From assembly GCA_963663365.2 (NCBI GenBank), contig CAXXIH010000004.1:1116001-1180000 (forward strand): a stretch of 64,000 nucleotides of DNA. Direction: 5' to 3'. Under the pieces are notes generated by a model. The model was not told the origin of the DNA and did no database searches. It saw only the letters and a program-made list of their open reading frames with translations. The DNA is from G963663365 sp963663365. GTDB taxonomy: Bacteria > Hinthialibacterota > Hinthialibacteria > Hinthialibacterales > G963663365. The position numbers and the translations under genes are program-made. Shown piece after piece: positions 8,795 through 17,774 of this stretch (its first letter is position 1; every line of letters begins with the position of its first letter).

Positions 8795-10480
8795 TTAAGG
8801 CCTAAGGCGGCCTTGTTCGAGCGGGGCATCCTTATCGGCGAACCAGAAACTGTAGAGCCGGGCATTCTTCAGGTAGAATTTGAGGGCGATAGCGCGTTTG
8901 GTGAAATGGCGTTTGCCACCCGATTTCTCTAATGGTTCGGGATTGTTCCAATCCGGCGGGAAGGAATCGACAAAATTTTCGCCATTGACCCACTCAACCC
9001 GATGGTTCAGGGCATCGCCCCGGAATGGCAGGCAGTTTTCAACCCGGAAAAGACCTTTGCCCGCTGTGCCTTTCTCGAATTCCTTCAGTTCGACATAGGT
9101 ATAATCCTGCAAGACCTCAACGCGAATTTCCCCGCCCCGGGCATCGGCATTGATAGTAAGGTGTTTGCCTTTGGGCCAGAATGGGACGGTCAGTACAGTT
9201 CCGCCTTCCGGCCCGGCATCGAGCGATACAAATCCATCAACGCGCAAACGGGCCAAGCCGCAATCTACGCGGTAATCGGAAAGCAACGGTTCATCATGTT
9301 TGGTTACCCGGCCCCAGTAGTAATAATAGAGCTGGTTTTGAAGCATGATGGGATTGCCGCTGGGGCCGATTAGGCCCGAATCCCATGTCCCGGGTGCGCC
9401 TAACGGCAGGAAAGGCTCGCCCTGGCATACGCGTTCCCAGGTTTTGCCATCACGGCTGAAAGCGAGCTGGCCGTGGATTGTGCCTTGCAAAGCCGGATCA
9501 GGGCAGGCCGCCCGGTGATAGACAGCGGGGATGCCGATGTACTGCCCGGCATAGCCGGTTACCTGCATGTAGTAGATATCCGCTACCGGCCCATCAGCCT
9601 CGTCTGCTTCGAGTATGAGTTCTTCATCGCTCCAGCGGGGCGTGTCTTGTTCCTGCAGTAATTCGCTGAAAATGACTTTGCGCCAGCCGGTCACCGGCTT
9701 CTTGGGAGGATCCCAAAGCCGTAAGTAGAGAAGATGACGATCACGAAAGGGATCATAGGCAGGAGCGTTGCTTTCAAATGTGACTTCGTGACGGACGTTA
9801 ATGGGTGAGTCTTCCCACCGGATGCCATCTTCGGATTGGAGGATTTTAGCCATCCGGGGCCGGGGGCTTTTATTGATGACGATGGCTTCATAGGGAGGAC
9901 TGTTCTCACGTGTAACGCGATAAAACGTGCAGAAATAGGGTGGGAAGGTTAGGCCGTGTTCTTGATCGAAGATGAGTAGGTTATTGAAAACGGGTTCATT
10001 TTTGACTTCCAATTCCGAGCGTATTTGTTCCGTAGATAAGAGGTTCAAACTTACCGGCTGAAACTGAACGCCATCGTTTGTTTGATAAAGCAGAAAAAGA
10101 ACTTTGCCGTTGTATTGTGCGCTCACATAGGCGTAGAACGATTCGCCATCCGGGGCGGGCACAATGGATTTGATGATGAGATTACGCACACCCTCGAACG
10201 GTGCGGGGATGTCCAATGGTTGGGATTCTTTGACCAAGGGATGCAGGGAGCGTTGGATGTTATGCAGGCCGAGAATGAAAGCATCATCCAGGAATAGAAC
10301 CGGCTCTTGGCCAATGAAATGGGCGGTCTGCCGTTTGATATCCCACGGCTCCTGCGGAAAATCCGATTCAAAACCTAGAACGTTGGAAGTCTTTTCATCA
10401 ATTCCGGCTGTTTGTGCAACGGCTTTGGCGCATGGATTAAAGAGAACCAGCACCCATGCCCATGTCCAGAGTTTTCTCAT
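8795..10480 (-). CDS. Secreted five-bladed-propeller-like protein (glycosidase/sialidase-like)
   Basis: 561 residues with a cleavable signal peptide (to about residue 23, ending AVAQ) and a good ribosome site (GGGAG, 8 bases). The body resembles hypothetical proteins of Planctomycetes-like genomes related to GH32/43/sialidase propellers: an early FLDDAFI motif, then blades such as QTNDGVQFQPV, LQSEDGIRWEDSP, ARLRVDGFVSLDAG and LAFSRDGKTWERV, the last resembling a sialidase Asp-box. The C-terminal 130 residues look like a beta-sandwich. Probably binds or hydrolyses a glycan outside the cytoplasm, but catalytic residues cannot be assigned from the sequence alone. Confidence 0.65.
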   Translation of the reverse strand: MRKLWTWAWVLVLFNPCAKAVAQTAGIDEKTSNVLGFESDFPQEPWDIKRQTAHFIGQEPVLFLDDAFILGLHNIQRSLHPLVKESQPLDIPAPFEGVRNLIIKSIVPAPDGESFYAYVSAQYNGKVLFLLYQTNDGVQFQPVSLNLLSTEQIRSELEVKNEPVFNNLLIFDQEHGLTFPPYFCTFYRVTRENSPPYEAIVINKSPRPRMAKILQSEDGIRWEDSPINVRHEVTFESNAPAYDPFRDRHLLYLRLWDPPKKPVTGWRKVIFSELLQEQDTPRWSDEELILEADEADGPVADIYYMQVTGYAGQYIGIPAVYHRAACPDPALQGTIHGQLAFSRDGKTWERVCQGEPFLPLGAPGTWDSGLIGPSGNPIMLQNQLYYYYWGRVTKHDEPLLSDYRVDCGLARLRVDGFVSLDAGPEGGTVLTVPFWPKGKHLTINADARGGEIRVEVLQDYTYVELKEFEKGTAGKGLFRVENCLPFRGDALNHRVEWVNGENFVDSFPPDWNNPEPLEKSGGKRHFTKRAIALKFYLKNARLYSFWFADKDAPLEQGRLRP

Positions 10481-10524
10481 CCTTATTTCTCCCGGCGGGC
10501 TTTGAAGGATTCAAAGCGACTACC

Positions 10525-11121
10525 TTATACCTGAAGCATTTTTTCAACGAGTTTGTAAACGGTTGTACCAGTATTCCTGGGCCAATCCGTACAAGGTGGA
10601 TTATCATGAATTTTGGCGCGGTCGATTGCTCTTTTGATCACGTCATAAGTGAACTTGCAGGAATCTATGATTTTATTATAACCGGGCAAATGTCCCTTTA
10701 AACGGTTTGAGCAATCGTATGTGGATGAAATGGCGTTTCCATCTTCAAAATGGAGTAACAACCAGTATTCAAAGTTTGGATTGCTGAGAGCAAAACCGTA
10801 GTTATTTCTGCTTTGCGACCAATTGTAGAGTTCAGCCAATTGCGGGTTGGTCCACTGGTCTTTGTCTACGACCAGCCAGGCCTCGTCGGAATCTTTTAGG
10901 CTTTCTTCTTTTAGATGCTTTTTCATCTGGGCGAGGACTTGTGGGGGAGAACTACTACTTTCTTTCCCCTTCAGACATTTGATATGGATTACTGCTTTTT
11001 GACTGTTAAATAAACCGAAATAATCCGGCTCGGTCTTCGTTCCTTCGACAGCAAGAACGAATAATTTCCTATAGCGGCGTTTGCCTAAGGGCCTCCTAAA
11101 CCGCTTTTGCTTCGACGCCAT
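10525..11121 (-). CDS. rloB: RloB-family Toprim nuclease-like protein
   Basis: 198 residues matching RloB: a basic N-terminus (KQKRFRRPLGKRRYRK), then a Toprim-like fold with the acidic Glu in LFVLAVEGTKTEPDYF and a DxD-type site in AWLVVDKDQW, followed by NPNFEYWLLLHF, a hallmark of the family. The start overlaps the end of the ATPase gene by 26 bases in another frame, with AAAGG just before ATG, so the two are translationally linked. RloA/RloB pairs were first described as restriction-linked ORFs. The arrangement parallels the PARIS pair (AAA ATPase plus Toprim effector), so a nuclease effector released or gated by the ATPase is likely. That role is inferred. Confidence 0.85.
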   Translation of the reverse strand: MASKQKRFRRPLGKRRYRKLFVLAVEGTKTEPDYFGLFNSQKAVIHIKCLKGKESSSSPPQVLAQMKKHLKEESLKDSDEAWLVVDKDQWTNPQLAELYNWSQSRNNYGFALSNPNFEYWLLLHFEDGNAISSTYDCSNRLKGHLPGYNKIIDSCKFTYDVIKRAIDRAKIHDNPPCTDWPRNTGTTVYKLVEKMLQV

Positions 11122-12463
11122 CCTTTATCTCCCCACTCTCCTCAGCAAGACACGGATTCGTCAGAGCCCCTCCAAGCAGAATTCGTGGAATACCACCCAT
11201 GCGGCCCTGCAGATAACTTTTGCGGATATCCTTATCATAACGGATATCCTCATACTCGCTAAAGGAGATCATATACGAGACTCCCAAAGCATCTCTTTCG
11301 GCAATCCACATTTCATCACGGCGTAGTAACTGTTGATCCATCAGCAATACATCGTGAGTCGTCAGCAAAAGTTGGCTCCGCGTTTTTGTAGAGCAGGTAT
11401 TTAGGTAAGATTCAAGCAACTGCCTGGTCAGCAATGTATGCAGGCTGCGGTCGATTTCATCGATAACAAAGACTTTGGGTGATTTGTGTTCCGAGATATC
11501 CAGGAAAGCGGGCAGCAAGTCGATGATGCGTTGTGATCCGTCCGATTCTTGATGCATTTCAAACTTTGTTTCTGTTCCATCCGATTTTAGATGATAGGTT
11601 ACAAGTTTTTGAGCGTTTAATTCGCCATTTTCACGGGAAATTATATAGCGGTGATTTGGCCCCATCGGCAGCCGAACAGCAGTGTCTTCGCTTACATCTT
11701 CTTGAAGTCTGGATTTGTAGGATTCAATATGTGGAATGTTATCTAAAGGAATTGTCTCGGCGCCAAGGTGGACAATTCCCGTATCGAGCTGTAGCAACAG
11801 CTTATTCATGGTGGGATGCAACGGGCTGTCTTTATCCAAAAACTGTTCGAATGGCTCGAAACGCGAATCAGGAGCAATCAATTCCAAAGAGTCTTTGAAC
11901 CAGTTATATATTGGCTGGAAATTCTCAACCTTTTGGGATATGGAATTGGTGAGAAAAAGCTGATTGTCCCGAGTGCCGCGGGAAACAAATTCCAAATACT
12001 CATCTTGATCCAAAGGTGGATCAAATTCGACGTTGTCTTTTTGACGGTTATAAAGAACCTTTTCGTTGGTACTTGTGATTCGTACAAGCCTCTCTTCCAG
12101 GATGGCTTTTCTTGTTACCGCAAAACTGAACTCGTAGATATTCTCGTCAATTAAAAGTTCAAAGGTAAATCGTGTTGGTTGATCTAGTTGCTTAGAATCC
12201 AGCCGGAAGGTTTCAACGGGGATAAGACCATCAATCTGTACCCCTTTGACTACCAATGATTTTGCAAAGTTGAGCGCCTTGAAAAGATTGGTTTTGCCTG
12301 AGGCGTTACCGCCGTAAATCGCTGCCACCGGAAGTACCCTCATGCGGTACTTGTCAATTTTGGGAACACGCTCGCCATGTTGGCGTTCCCGGCTGGCAAT
12401 CATCGAGAAAGTGACCCTATCCCGAAAGGACATCCAATTTTCAATGGAGAAGCGGATAAGCAT
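11096..12463 (-). CDS. rloA: RloA-like AAA ATPase (SMC/ABC-type head)
   Basis: 455 residues of the AAA_15/AAA_21 class. It opens with LIRFSIENWMSFRDRVTFSM, typical of these ATPases, followed by Walker A GGNASGKTN (about residue 51), a signature-like region before the C-terminus, Walker B KVFVIDEIDRSL, and the downstream LLLTTHDVLLMD switch. Its partner is the overlapping rloB. Together they should form a phage-defence complex in which the ATPase senses infection and controls the Toprim subunit. No restriction-modification genes are nearby, so this is a stand-alone pair. Upstream lies a promoter with flanking direct repeats, suggesting tight control. Confidence 0.85.
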   Translation of the reverse strand: MLIRFSIENWMSFRDRVTFSMIASRERQHGERVPKIDKYRMRVLPVAAIYGGNASGKTNLFKALNFAKSLVVKGVQIDGLIPVETFRLDSKQLDQPTRFTFELLIDENIYEFSFAVTRKAILEERLVRITSTNEKVLYNRQKDNVEFDPPLDQDEYLEFVSRGTRDNQLFLTNSISQKVENFQPIYNWFKDSLELIAPDSRFEPFEQFLDKDSPLHPTMNKLLLQLDTGIVHLGAETIPLDNIPHIESYKSRLQEDVSEDTAVRLPMGPNHRYIISRENGELNAQKLVTYHLKSDGTETKFEMHQESDGSQRIIDLLPAFLDISEHKSPKVFVIDEIDRSLHTLLTRQLLESYLNTCSTKTRSQLLLTTHDVLLMDQQLLRRDEMWIAERDALGVSYMISFSEYEDIRYDKDIRKSYLQGRMGGIPRILLGGALTNPCLAEESGEIKDGVEAKAV

Positions 12464-12481
12464 TTCGATTGACCTAAAAGA

Positions 12482-12557
12482 GATATTTTCTCATTAATTG
12501 TATTATAATACGCGTATCAAAGCGTTTGGCAACATATAATGTGATATTTTCTCATTA
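12482..12557. repeat. Two exact 15-bp direct repeats flanking the rloA promoter
   Basis: GATATTTTCTCATTA occurs at 12482-12496 and again at 12543-12557, one copy just downstream of the -10 box and one just upstream of the -35 box. The promoter-proximal copy extends to GAGATATTTTCTC, with GAGA and TCTC arms. The placement is what one expects of paired operators. No regulator gene is adjacent, so RloA itself or a distant factor could bind. Confidence 0.5.
12502..12532 (-). promoter_or_regulatory. Candidate rloA promoter
   Basis: Read on the minus strand: -35 TTGCCA (12527-12532), a 19-base spacer, and -10 TATAAT (12502-12507), about 39 bases before the rloA ATG. The spacer is slightly long, which fits a promoter needing an activator or kept weak by a repressor. 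Confidence 0.5.
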
Positions 12558-12675
12558 TATGTGTTGTTTCTCCAAGATGGCTGAGTGTTGGATCATGCGT
12601 AAGTGTAGGAAAATCAATAGCTGATGAACGATTAAGGATTAGTCGTGTAGCGGAGCAAATGCAGAGGTTTTCACT

Positions 12676-15600
12676 CTAGAGGTCTTCGATTTCCCACATG
12701 CGGGCGGAGCCATCCCAGCTAGCGGTGATGACTTTTTTGCCATCGGTGGTATACGCGACTGCACGTATGGCCCCGGCATGACCGGCGAATATCTGTTTTA
12801 CATAGCCGACTTCATCACCGGGATCTTCACCGGAGCCTCCGTCGTCTCCACTGCCTGTGTCGGTGTCATCTTCATCGGCGAGCGGTGTTTCCCACAGACG
12901 CGCAGTCTGATCATGGCTTCCGGTTAGGATGGTTTTGCCATCCGGCGAGAAGGCCACCGACCATATGGGACCGGAATGACCGACATAATTGCGCAGTATC
13001 AAGCCGGTTTCGGCATCCCATAATTTTGCGGTGCCGTCATAGCTTCCGGTGAGCAGCATTTTTCCATTTTTAGAGACAGCGACGGCTTGGACCGCCCCGG
13101 CGTGGCCGGTCAAAATGAATTTGGGTTCACTGCCTCCGGCTGTCCAATACATTGCGGTTTGGTCTTCGCTTCCGGTGAGCGCTGCCCCACCGGTTGGTGA
13201 AAGCGCAACCGCCCAAACGGGACCGGTATGGCCGCGATATGTTTTTATTACGCCTTCGTCATCGATACTCCAGAGCCGGGCGACATTATCATAACAACCG
13301 GTTAGGACGCGATTACCATCAGCAGCCAAAGCGATAGAGCGAATCGATCCACTTGTTCCTTCAAGTTCAAGTGTTTTGCCCGCCAAACTGCGTTCCGGAT
13401 CCCAGACTTTTAAATTATGGTCGGCGCCGCCGGTGACCATGATATTGCCTTGGATGGCGACGCCTTGTACCGGCGCATCATGGCCGGTCAGCGTGCGTTT
13501 GAGTGTTGCCAAGATGAATTCTTCATCCTGCAACTCCGAAGAATCATCAGTCGAAGGTTGATAAATTTCCCAAAGTTTTGCGGTTCCATCTTCTCCTCCG
13601 GTCATCACGTGCACGCCATCAGAATCAACACTTAATGCGTGAACTCCATAGCCACCATGTCCGGCGGCATGTCCCGTAAGGATAAGTTCCTGTTCGCCAT
13701 CGGAAGTATTCCAAAATGCGATTGTGCCATCTGCGCTGGCTGTCAGTACCTGAGTTCCAAAGCGCGCGAAACCAACCGCATGGACTGATTGTGTGTGCCC
13801 AAAGTATGTTTCAAGCAAACGCCGTGTATTTACGGATTCGCTTTCATTAGGCGCGATGCCTTCGATGTTCCACAGTTTGGCTGTGCGGTGAACGCCGCCG
13901 GTGAGCAATTGCTTTCCATCACTTGAGAAGGCGATAGCCACGATATAGGACGTATGACCTTGTAACTCACCCATAAGCTGGCCGGTGTCCAAATCCCAAA
14001 TTCGGGCGATATGATCGCCGCCGCCGGTTGCCAGACGTTTTCCATCGGGTGAAAAAGCGAGTGCGCGTACCGAGCCGCCTAAGCCAACTAAGTTCCGCAC
14101 GAGGGTTCCTTGCTGAACATTCCATAACCGTACGGTTCGATCCCATGAACCGCCACCCGATGCCAGAACATTGCCATCCGGTGAGAATGCAAGCGATTGC
14201 ACAATATCACTGTGGCTTTTGAGCTGATGGAGCAAGGTCCCTGTTGGTGTATCTGCACCGTTATTGCCTGGATCGGCCTCGATCCGCCATATCGTAACAG
14301 TCATATCGTCACTGCAAGCGGCGATATGCATACCATCAGGAGACAAAACCACATCGTTTATGCGCCGGGTATGATTCGGGAAGCGCATCAATACTGCGCC
14401 GGTTTTTGTATCCCAAAGTTTGATTTCTCCCGTATCATCAGCTGTTAATAATCTGGAAGCATCCACAGAAAGATCCAATGTCCGGATTGGTGCGCGATGG
14501 CCGGAAAAGCTGCGCAAAATACGTTCATCTTCAACACGCCACAGGTACGCACCCGCCGATCCGGCCGTGGCTACTGTGGAACGATCAGAACTAAATGCAG
14601 CGCATAAGAGCGATCCCAGGCCGAAGTATTGATAGACATCGCCGGGATCCGGGGAAGGTGTTGGTGTTATTGTCGGTGTGACATTTTCATCAGGAGTCGG
14701 TGTGGGTTCCTCGGGATCGACGACAGGCGGTTCAGGCCGAATAACATTCCATACATAGGTTAATCCATCTGCCGCTCCCATGGCGAATTGCATCCCATCC
14801 GGAGCGAATGCAACATGAGGCACAGAAGCGCTGGGCCATTGTACACGGAGCAAGATCTGGAAACTGTCGATATCCCAAAGTGTTGCGGTCCCATCTTCAG
14901 TTGCCGTTAGAATTTCAGTTCCATGGGGACTGAAGGCAACAGAAATAACCGCGCCCCGCCGTGGATAGAATGTGCGGTATCTTTGGCCGGTGCCGGCATC
15001 CCAAAGTATTGCCGTACCGTCGCGGCTTCCGGTTAAAGCCAAAGCGCCATCACGGGAAAAAGCCACGGAATGAATCCAATCCGAATGTCCTTTTAGAGTA
15101 AGCAATGGCTCCGCCGGTTCATCGGTTCCGGACATAGACCAAATTGCGGCTTCTCCGCCAAGGTCCCCGGTAATCAGTTTTGTATCGTTCCAGGCGATGT
15201 CGATGGCATAAATTGGCTGTTCGTGCCGGGCCACGACACGCAACGAAGTGGCAGAGGAGACATCCCATAATTTTGCGCGTCCATCCCAACTGGCGGTGAC
15301 TGCGCGTTGGGTTTTATGCATAAACTGAACGGCGCGGACGGAACCTCTGTGTCCTTGAAGCGTACGCAGTAATTCGCCGGTGGCGGTTTCCCAGAGTTTG
15401 GCGGAACGGTCATAACTACCGGTGATTACTTGATGTCCATCGGGCGATAGCGCGGCCCCAAATACCCAGCCCGTATGCAGTTCAGTTGTTGCAGAAACCG
15501 GCCGTCCATAAATACCGAGACGTTCTTCATCGTTGAACTCGATATCCTGTGGTTGTGAATGTCTATAATTGGTTGCGGACCAAAGTTTTGCTTTTTTGTC

Positions 15601-17592
15601 TAAATTTCCGGTAAGTATCCAATTCCCATCTTTTGAAAATATGACTGAAGAGATGTTATCGGTATGGAGGTTAATTTCGGTTACAAGAAATTCATCTGTT
15701 ACCGGCTCTTCGACTTCATCCTCAAGCGGGGCGGCTTTTGCCGTTGATTCCGTCTCTGCCGGGGGATGGTAAGTTAAAGTCGTATCCCATACTTTTACGA
15801 GTTGGTCAAAACCGCCGCTAAACAGATAGAGACCATCGGCAGAAAAAGAGACTGAATGCACCCATTCGGTATGTCCGATGAAAGTATGAATCAACTTGCG
15901 TGAAGCGAATTCCCAGAGTTTAACCGTATTGTCAAATCCGGCCGTTGCCAATTGGAAACCATTTGGAGAAAAAGCCATATCGCGAAGACCGGTCGCGGTA
16001 TCATGCGCCTGGAATATGCGTATGAGTTTTCCGGTGAGACTGTTCCAATAGCGAATTTGACCATCCCGTCCACCTGTGAGCAGGGTTTGGCTATCGGGCG
16101 CAAAAGCCACTGCATAAATTGCGTGTGCGTGACCTTGGAAATTATAAATTTGATGATTTTCAGGATCAGCGCGCATTTCTACTTCAGGATCGGTTCCTGA
16201 GGACCAAAGGCGCGCGGATTTATCGAGTCCGCCGGTGAGGATTTGACCGCCATTTTCCGAAACGGCAATGGCCTGAACGCCTTTGGTGTGGCCGGCCAGC
16301 TTGCGCTGTAGCGTCCATTCGGTGTTGTCACCGTCCTGAGTCCGGGACCATATCCATGCGCTATTATCCGTCCCGCTTGTCCCGGCCAGCAACAGCGAGC
16401 CATCGGGGCTAAATGCCAATGAGGTTACCGGAGCTTGCAAGGTGAATGTGTACAAGAGATTTTCTTGTGCATCGGCATGTTCAACTTTTAAATCAAGCTG
16501 CTCAATCCCGGCGTCCCAAAGCCGGGCGGTTCCATCTTCGCTTCCGGTTAAAACCCAATTGCTATCGGGCGAGTAAGCGGCGGCATTAACCGGGCTTGTA
16601 TGGCCGGCAAAGGCCCCCAGTAACGTGTAGGTTTGCGCATCCCATAAAAACGCGCCCGCTCCGCCCCAGGTCAAAAAGGTTTTCCCATCAGGGGCACAGG
16701 CCACACCGTTCAATGTGCCTAATCCCAATGTATGGCTCAGTTCAAAACGAATACGGGGTGTCGGAGTCAATGTTGGCGTAAACGTGGGTGTTGGTGTGCG
16801 GGTGACTGTCGGTGTATAGGTGATTGTGGGAGATAGTATTGGGGAAGGCGTTGAGGTTGGTGTCGGTGTTTCTTGGGTTAGAGCGGCCGGTTCAGCGCTT
16901 TTTTGTGCAAGTGTAGACGATGCGGTTCCCGTGTTTTTCGCTTGTGTCTCGGTTTCCCCCTCAAAAGGCCGGACCACAATCGGCCCGATGTATACCGTGG
17001 TTACTTTTTCGGAAGTCGAAACGGCTTGAAAAACAGGTACAATTGTATCATCGAGTGGATCGTAAAGAACTTCGAGTGTCTTCCAAGCATTCAAGAATGC
17101 CGCGCCGTCGGCGGTTTGGTTGGTGGCCAGCGAGCCGAATGTTTGTGTTTCCGCGTTCTCAGGAGGAACATTCAGTGCGCCCAAAGTCAATGCGACACCC
17201 GGTCCTGTGGTGCGAACCATGCATTGTACGACAACCCGGCCTGTTCCGGCGGGAACGGCCGGGCCATAAAGCCGCACCCCCCGCGGACCAACCGTTTGAT
17301 TTTCGTCGTCCGGGATATTGGAATTATTTGCTTGATTTCCTTGAAGAACGATTGTGAGTCCCATATCGGGAATCGGGAGCTCCGATGCCGGATTGCCGGA
17401 ATCGAATTCAGGAATGGGACCATAGCGCAGCCCTGCAAGCCGGTGATTTTCCGGTGCCGTAATGGTGATGCCTTCGGCATCAGGATCGGGCAGAATCACG
17501 TTTTGAGCAGAGGCGGGAAATTGCGTATATACGAATACGACGATTAGCAGCAAAAAAGAAGCGGTGCTACTTCTACTCATAACCTCATCCAT
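12676..17592 (-). CDS. Secreted giant WD40 protein: 28 repeats in two 14-blade arrays
   Basis: About 1638 residues starting at ATG 17592 (GGAG 7 bases upstream) with a signal peptide ending at about residue 30 (ASAQ). An N-terminal domain of unknown fold (about 31-230) precedes a Thr-Pro linker (about 241-282). Fourteen WD40 blades follow (to about 945), then a second Pro/Thr linker (about 950-985) and fourteen more blades to the end, with an acidic Gly-rich insert at about 1571-1597 before the last blade. Each array opens with an atypical blade of shared form (GAGAFLW or GAGAYLW), which argues for duplication of a 14-blade unit. Fourteen blades suit two seven-bladed propellers per array. Probably a large extracellular or periplasmic scaffold; ligand unknown. 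Confidence 0.85.
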   Translation of the reverse strand: MDEVMSRSSTASFLLLIVVFVYTQFPASAQNVILPDPDAEGITITAPENHRLAGLRYGPIPEFDSGNPASELPIPDMGLTIVLQGNQANNSNIPDDENQTVGPRGVRLYGPAVPAGTGRVVVQCMVRTTGPGVALTLGALNVPPENAETQTFGSLATNQTADGAAFLNAWKTLEVLYDPLDDTIVPVFQAVSTSEKVTTVYIGPIVVRPFEGETETQAKNTGTASSTLAQKSAEPAALTQETPTPTSTPSPILSPTITYTPTVTRTPTPTFTPTLTPTPRIRFELSHTLGLGTLNGVACAPDGKTFLTWGGAGAFLWDAQTYTLLGAFAGHTSPVNAAAYSPDSNWVLTGSEDGTARLWDAGIEQLDLKVEHADAQENLLYTFTLQAPVTSLAFSPDGSLLLAGTSGTDNSAWIWSRTQDGDNTEWTLQRKLAGHTKGVQAIAVSENGGQILTGGLDKSARLWSSGTDPEVEMRADPENHQIYNFQGHAHAIYAVAFAPDSQTLLTGGRDGQIRYWNSLTGKLIRIFQAHDTATGLRDMAFSPNGFQLATAGFDNTVKLWEFASRKLIHTFIGHTEWVHSVSFSADGLYLFSGGFDQLVKVWDTTLTYHPPAETESTAKAAPLEDEVEEPVTDEFLVTEINLHTDNISSVIFSKDGNWILTGNLDKKAKLWSATNYRHSQPQDIEFNDEERLGIYGRPVSATTELHTGWVFGAALSPDGHQVITGSYDRSAKLWETATGELLRTLQGHRGSVRAVQFMHKTQRAVTASWDGRAKLWDVSSATSLRVVARHEQPIYAIDIAWNDTKLITGDLGGEAAIWSMSGTDEPAEPLLTLKGHSDWIHSVAFSRDGALALTGSRDGTAILWDAGTGQRYRTFYPRRGAVISVAFSPHGTEILTATEDGTATLWDIDSFQILLRVQWPSASVPHVAFAPDGMQFAMGAADGLTYVWNVIRPEPPVVDPEEPTPTPDENVTPTITPTPSPDPGDVYQYFGLGSLLCAAFSSDRSTVATAGSAGAYLWRVEDERILRSFSGHRAPIRTLDLSVDASRLLTADDTGEIKLWDTKTGAVLMRFPNHTRRINDVVLSPDGMHIAACSDDMTVTIWRIEADPGNNGADTPTGTLLHQLKSHSDIVQSLAFSPDGNVLASGGGSWDRTVRLWNVQQGTLVRNLVGLGGSVRALAFSPDGKRLATGGGDHIARIWDLDTGQLMGELQGHTSYIVAIAFSSDGKQLLTGGVHRTAKLWNIEGIAPNESESVNTRRLLETYFGHTQSVHAVGFARFGTQVLTASADGTIAFWNTSDGEQELILTGHAAGHGGYGVHALSVDSDGVHVMTGGEDGTAKLWEIYQPSTDDSSELQDEEFILATLKRTLTGHDAPVQGVAIQGNIMVTGGADHNLKVWDPERSLAGKTLELEGTSGSIRSIALAADGNRVLTGCYDNVARLWSIDDEGVIKTYRGHTGPVWAVALSPTGGAALTGSEDQTAMYWTAGGSEPKFILTGHAGAVQAVAVSKNGKMLLTGSYDGTAKLWDAETGLILRNYVGHSGPIWSVAFSPDGKTILTGSHDQTARLWETPLADEDDTDTGSGDDGGSGEDPGDEVGYVKQIFAGHAGAIRAVAYTTDGKKVITASWDGSARMWEIEDL

Positions 17593-17774
17593 CACTCCAC
17601 TCCACTTAGTACGCGGATTGTATAACAGATTGCCAATTTCGACGCAGCATTAATGTAAATAGTTGTAAAAACAGAAGAACATTTCCATTTATGTAAAAAA
17701 TTGTCATGAATATGAGATAGAAAACCGTCTACGTGATATCATCGGCTTGTCAGATGAAAGAAGGCAGGCTTGCT

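Noticed and set aside
16903..17547. 214-codon plus-strand frame opposite the WD40 gene start
   Set aside because: Antisense to the signal peptide and N-terminal domain of the WD40 protein; Cys/Arg-rich translation typical of shadows.
12676..17592. Regularly spaced repeats as a possible CRISPR
   Set aside because: Period and content correspond to degenerate WD40 codons in an open frame; no constant repeat with unique spacers.
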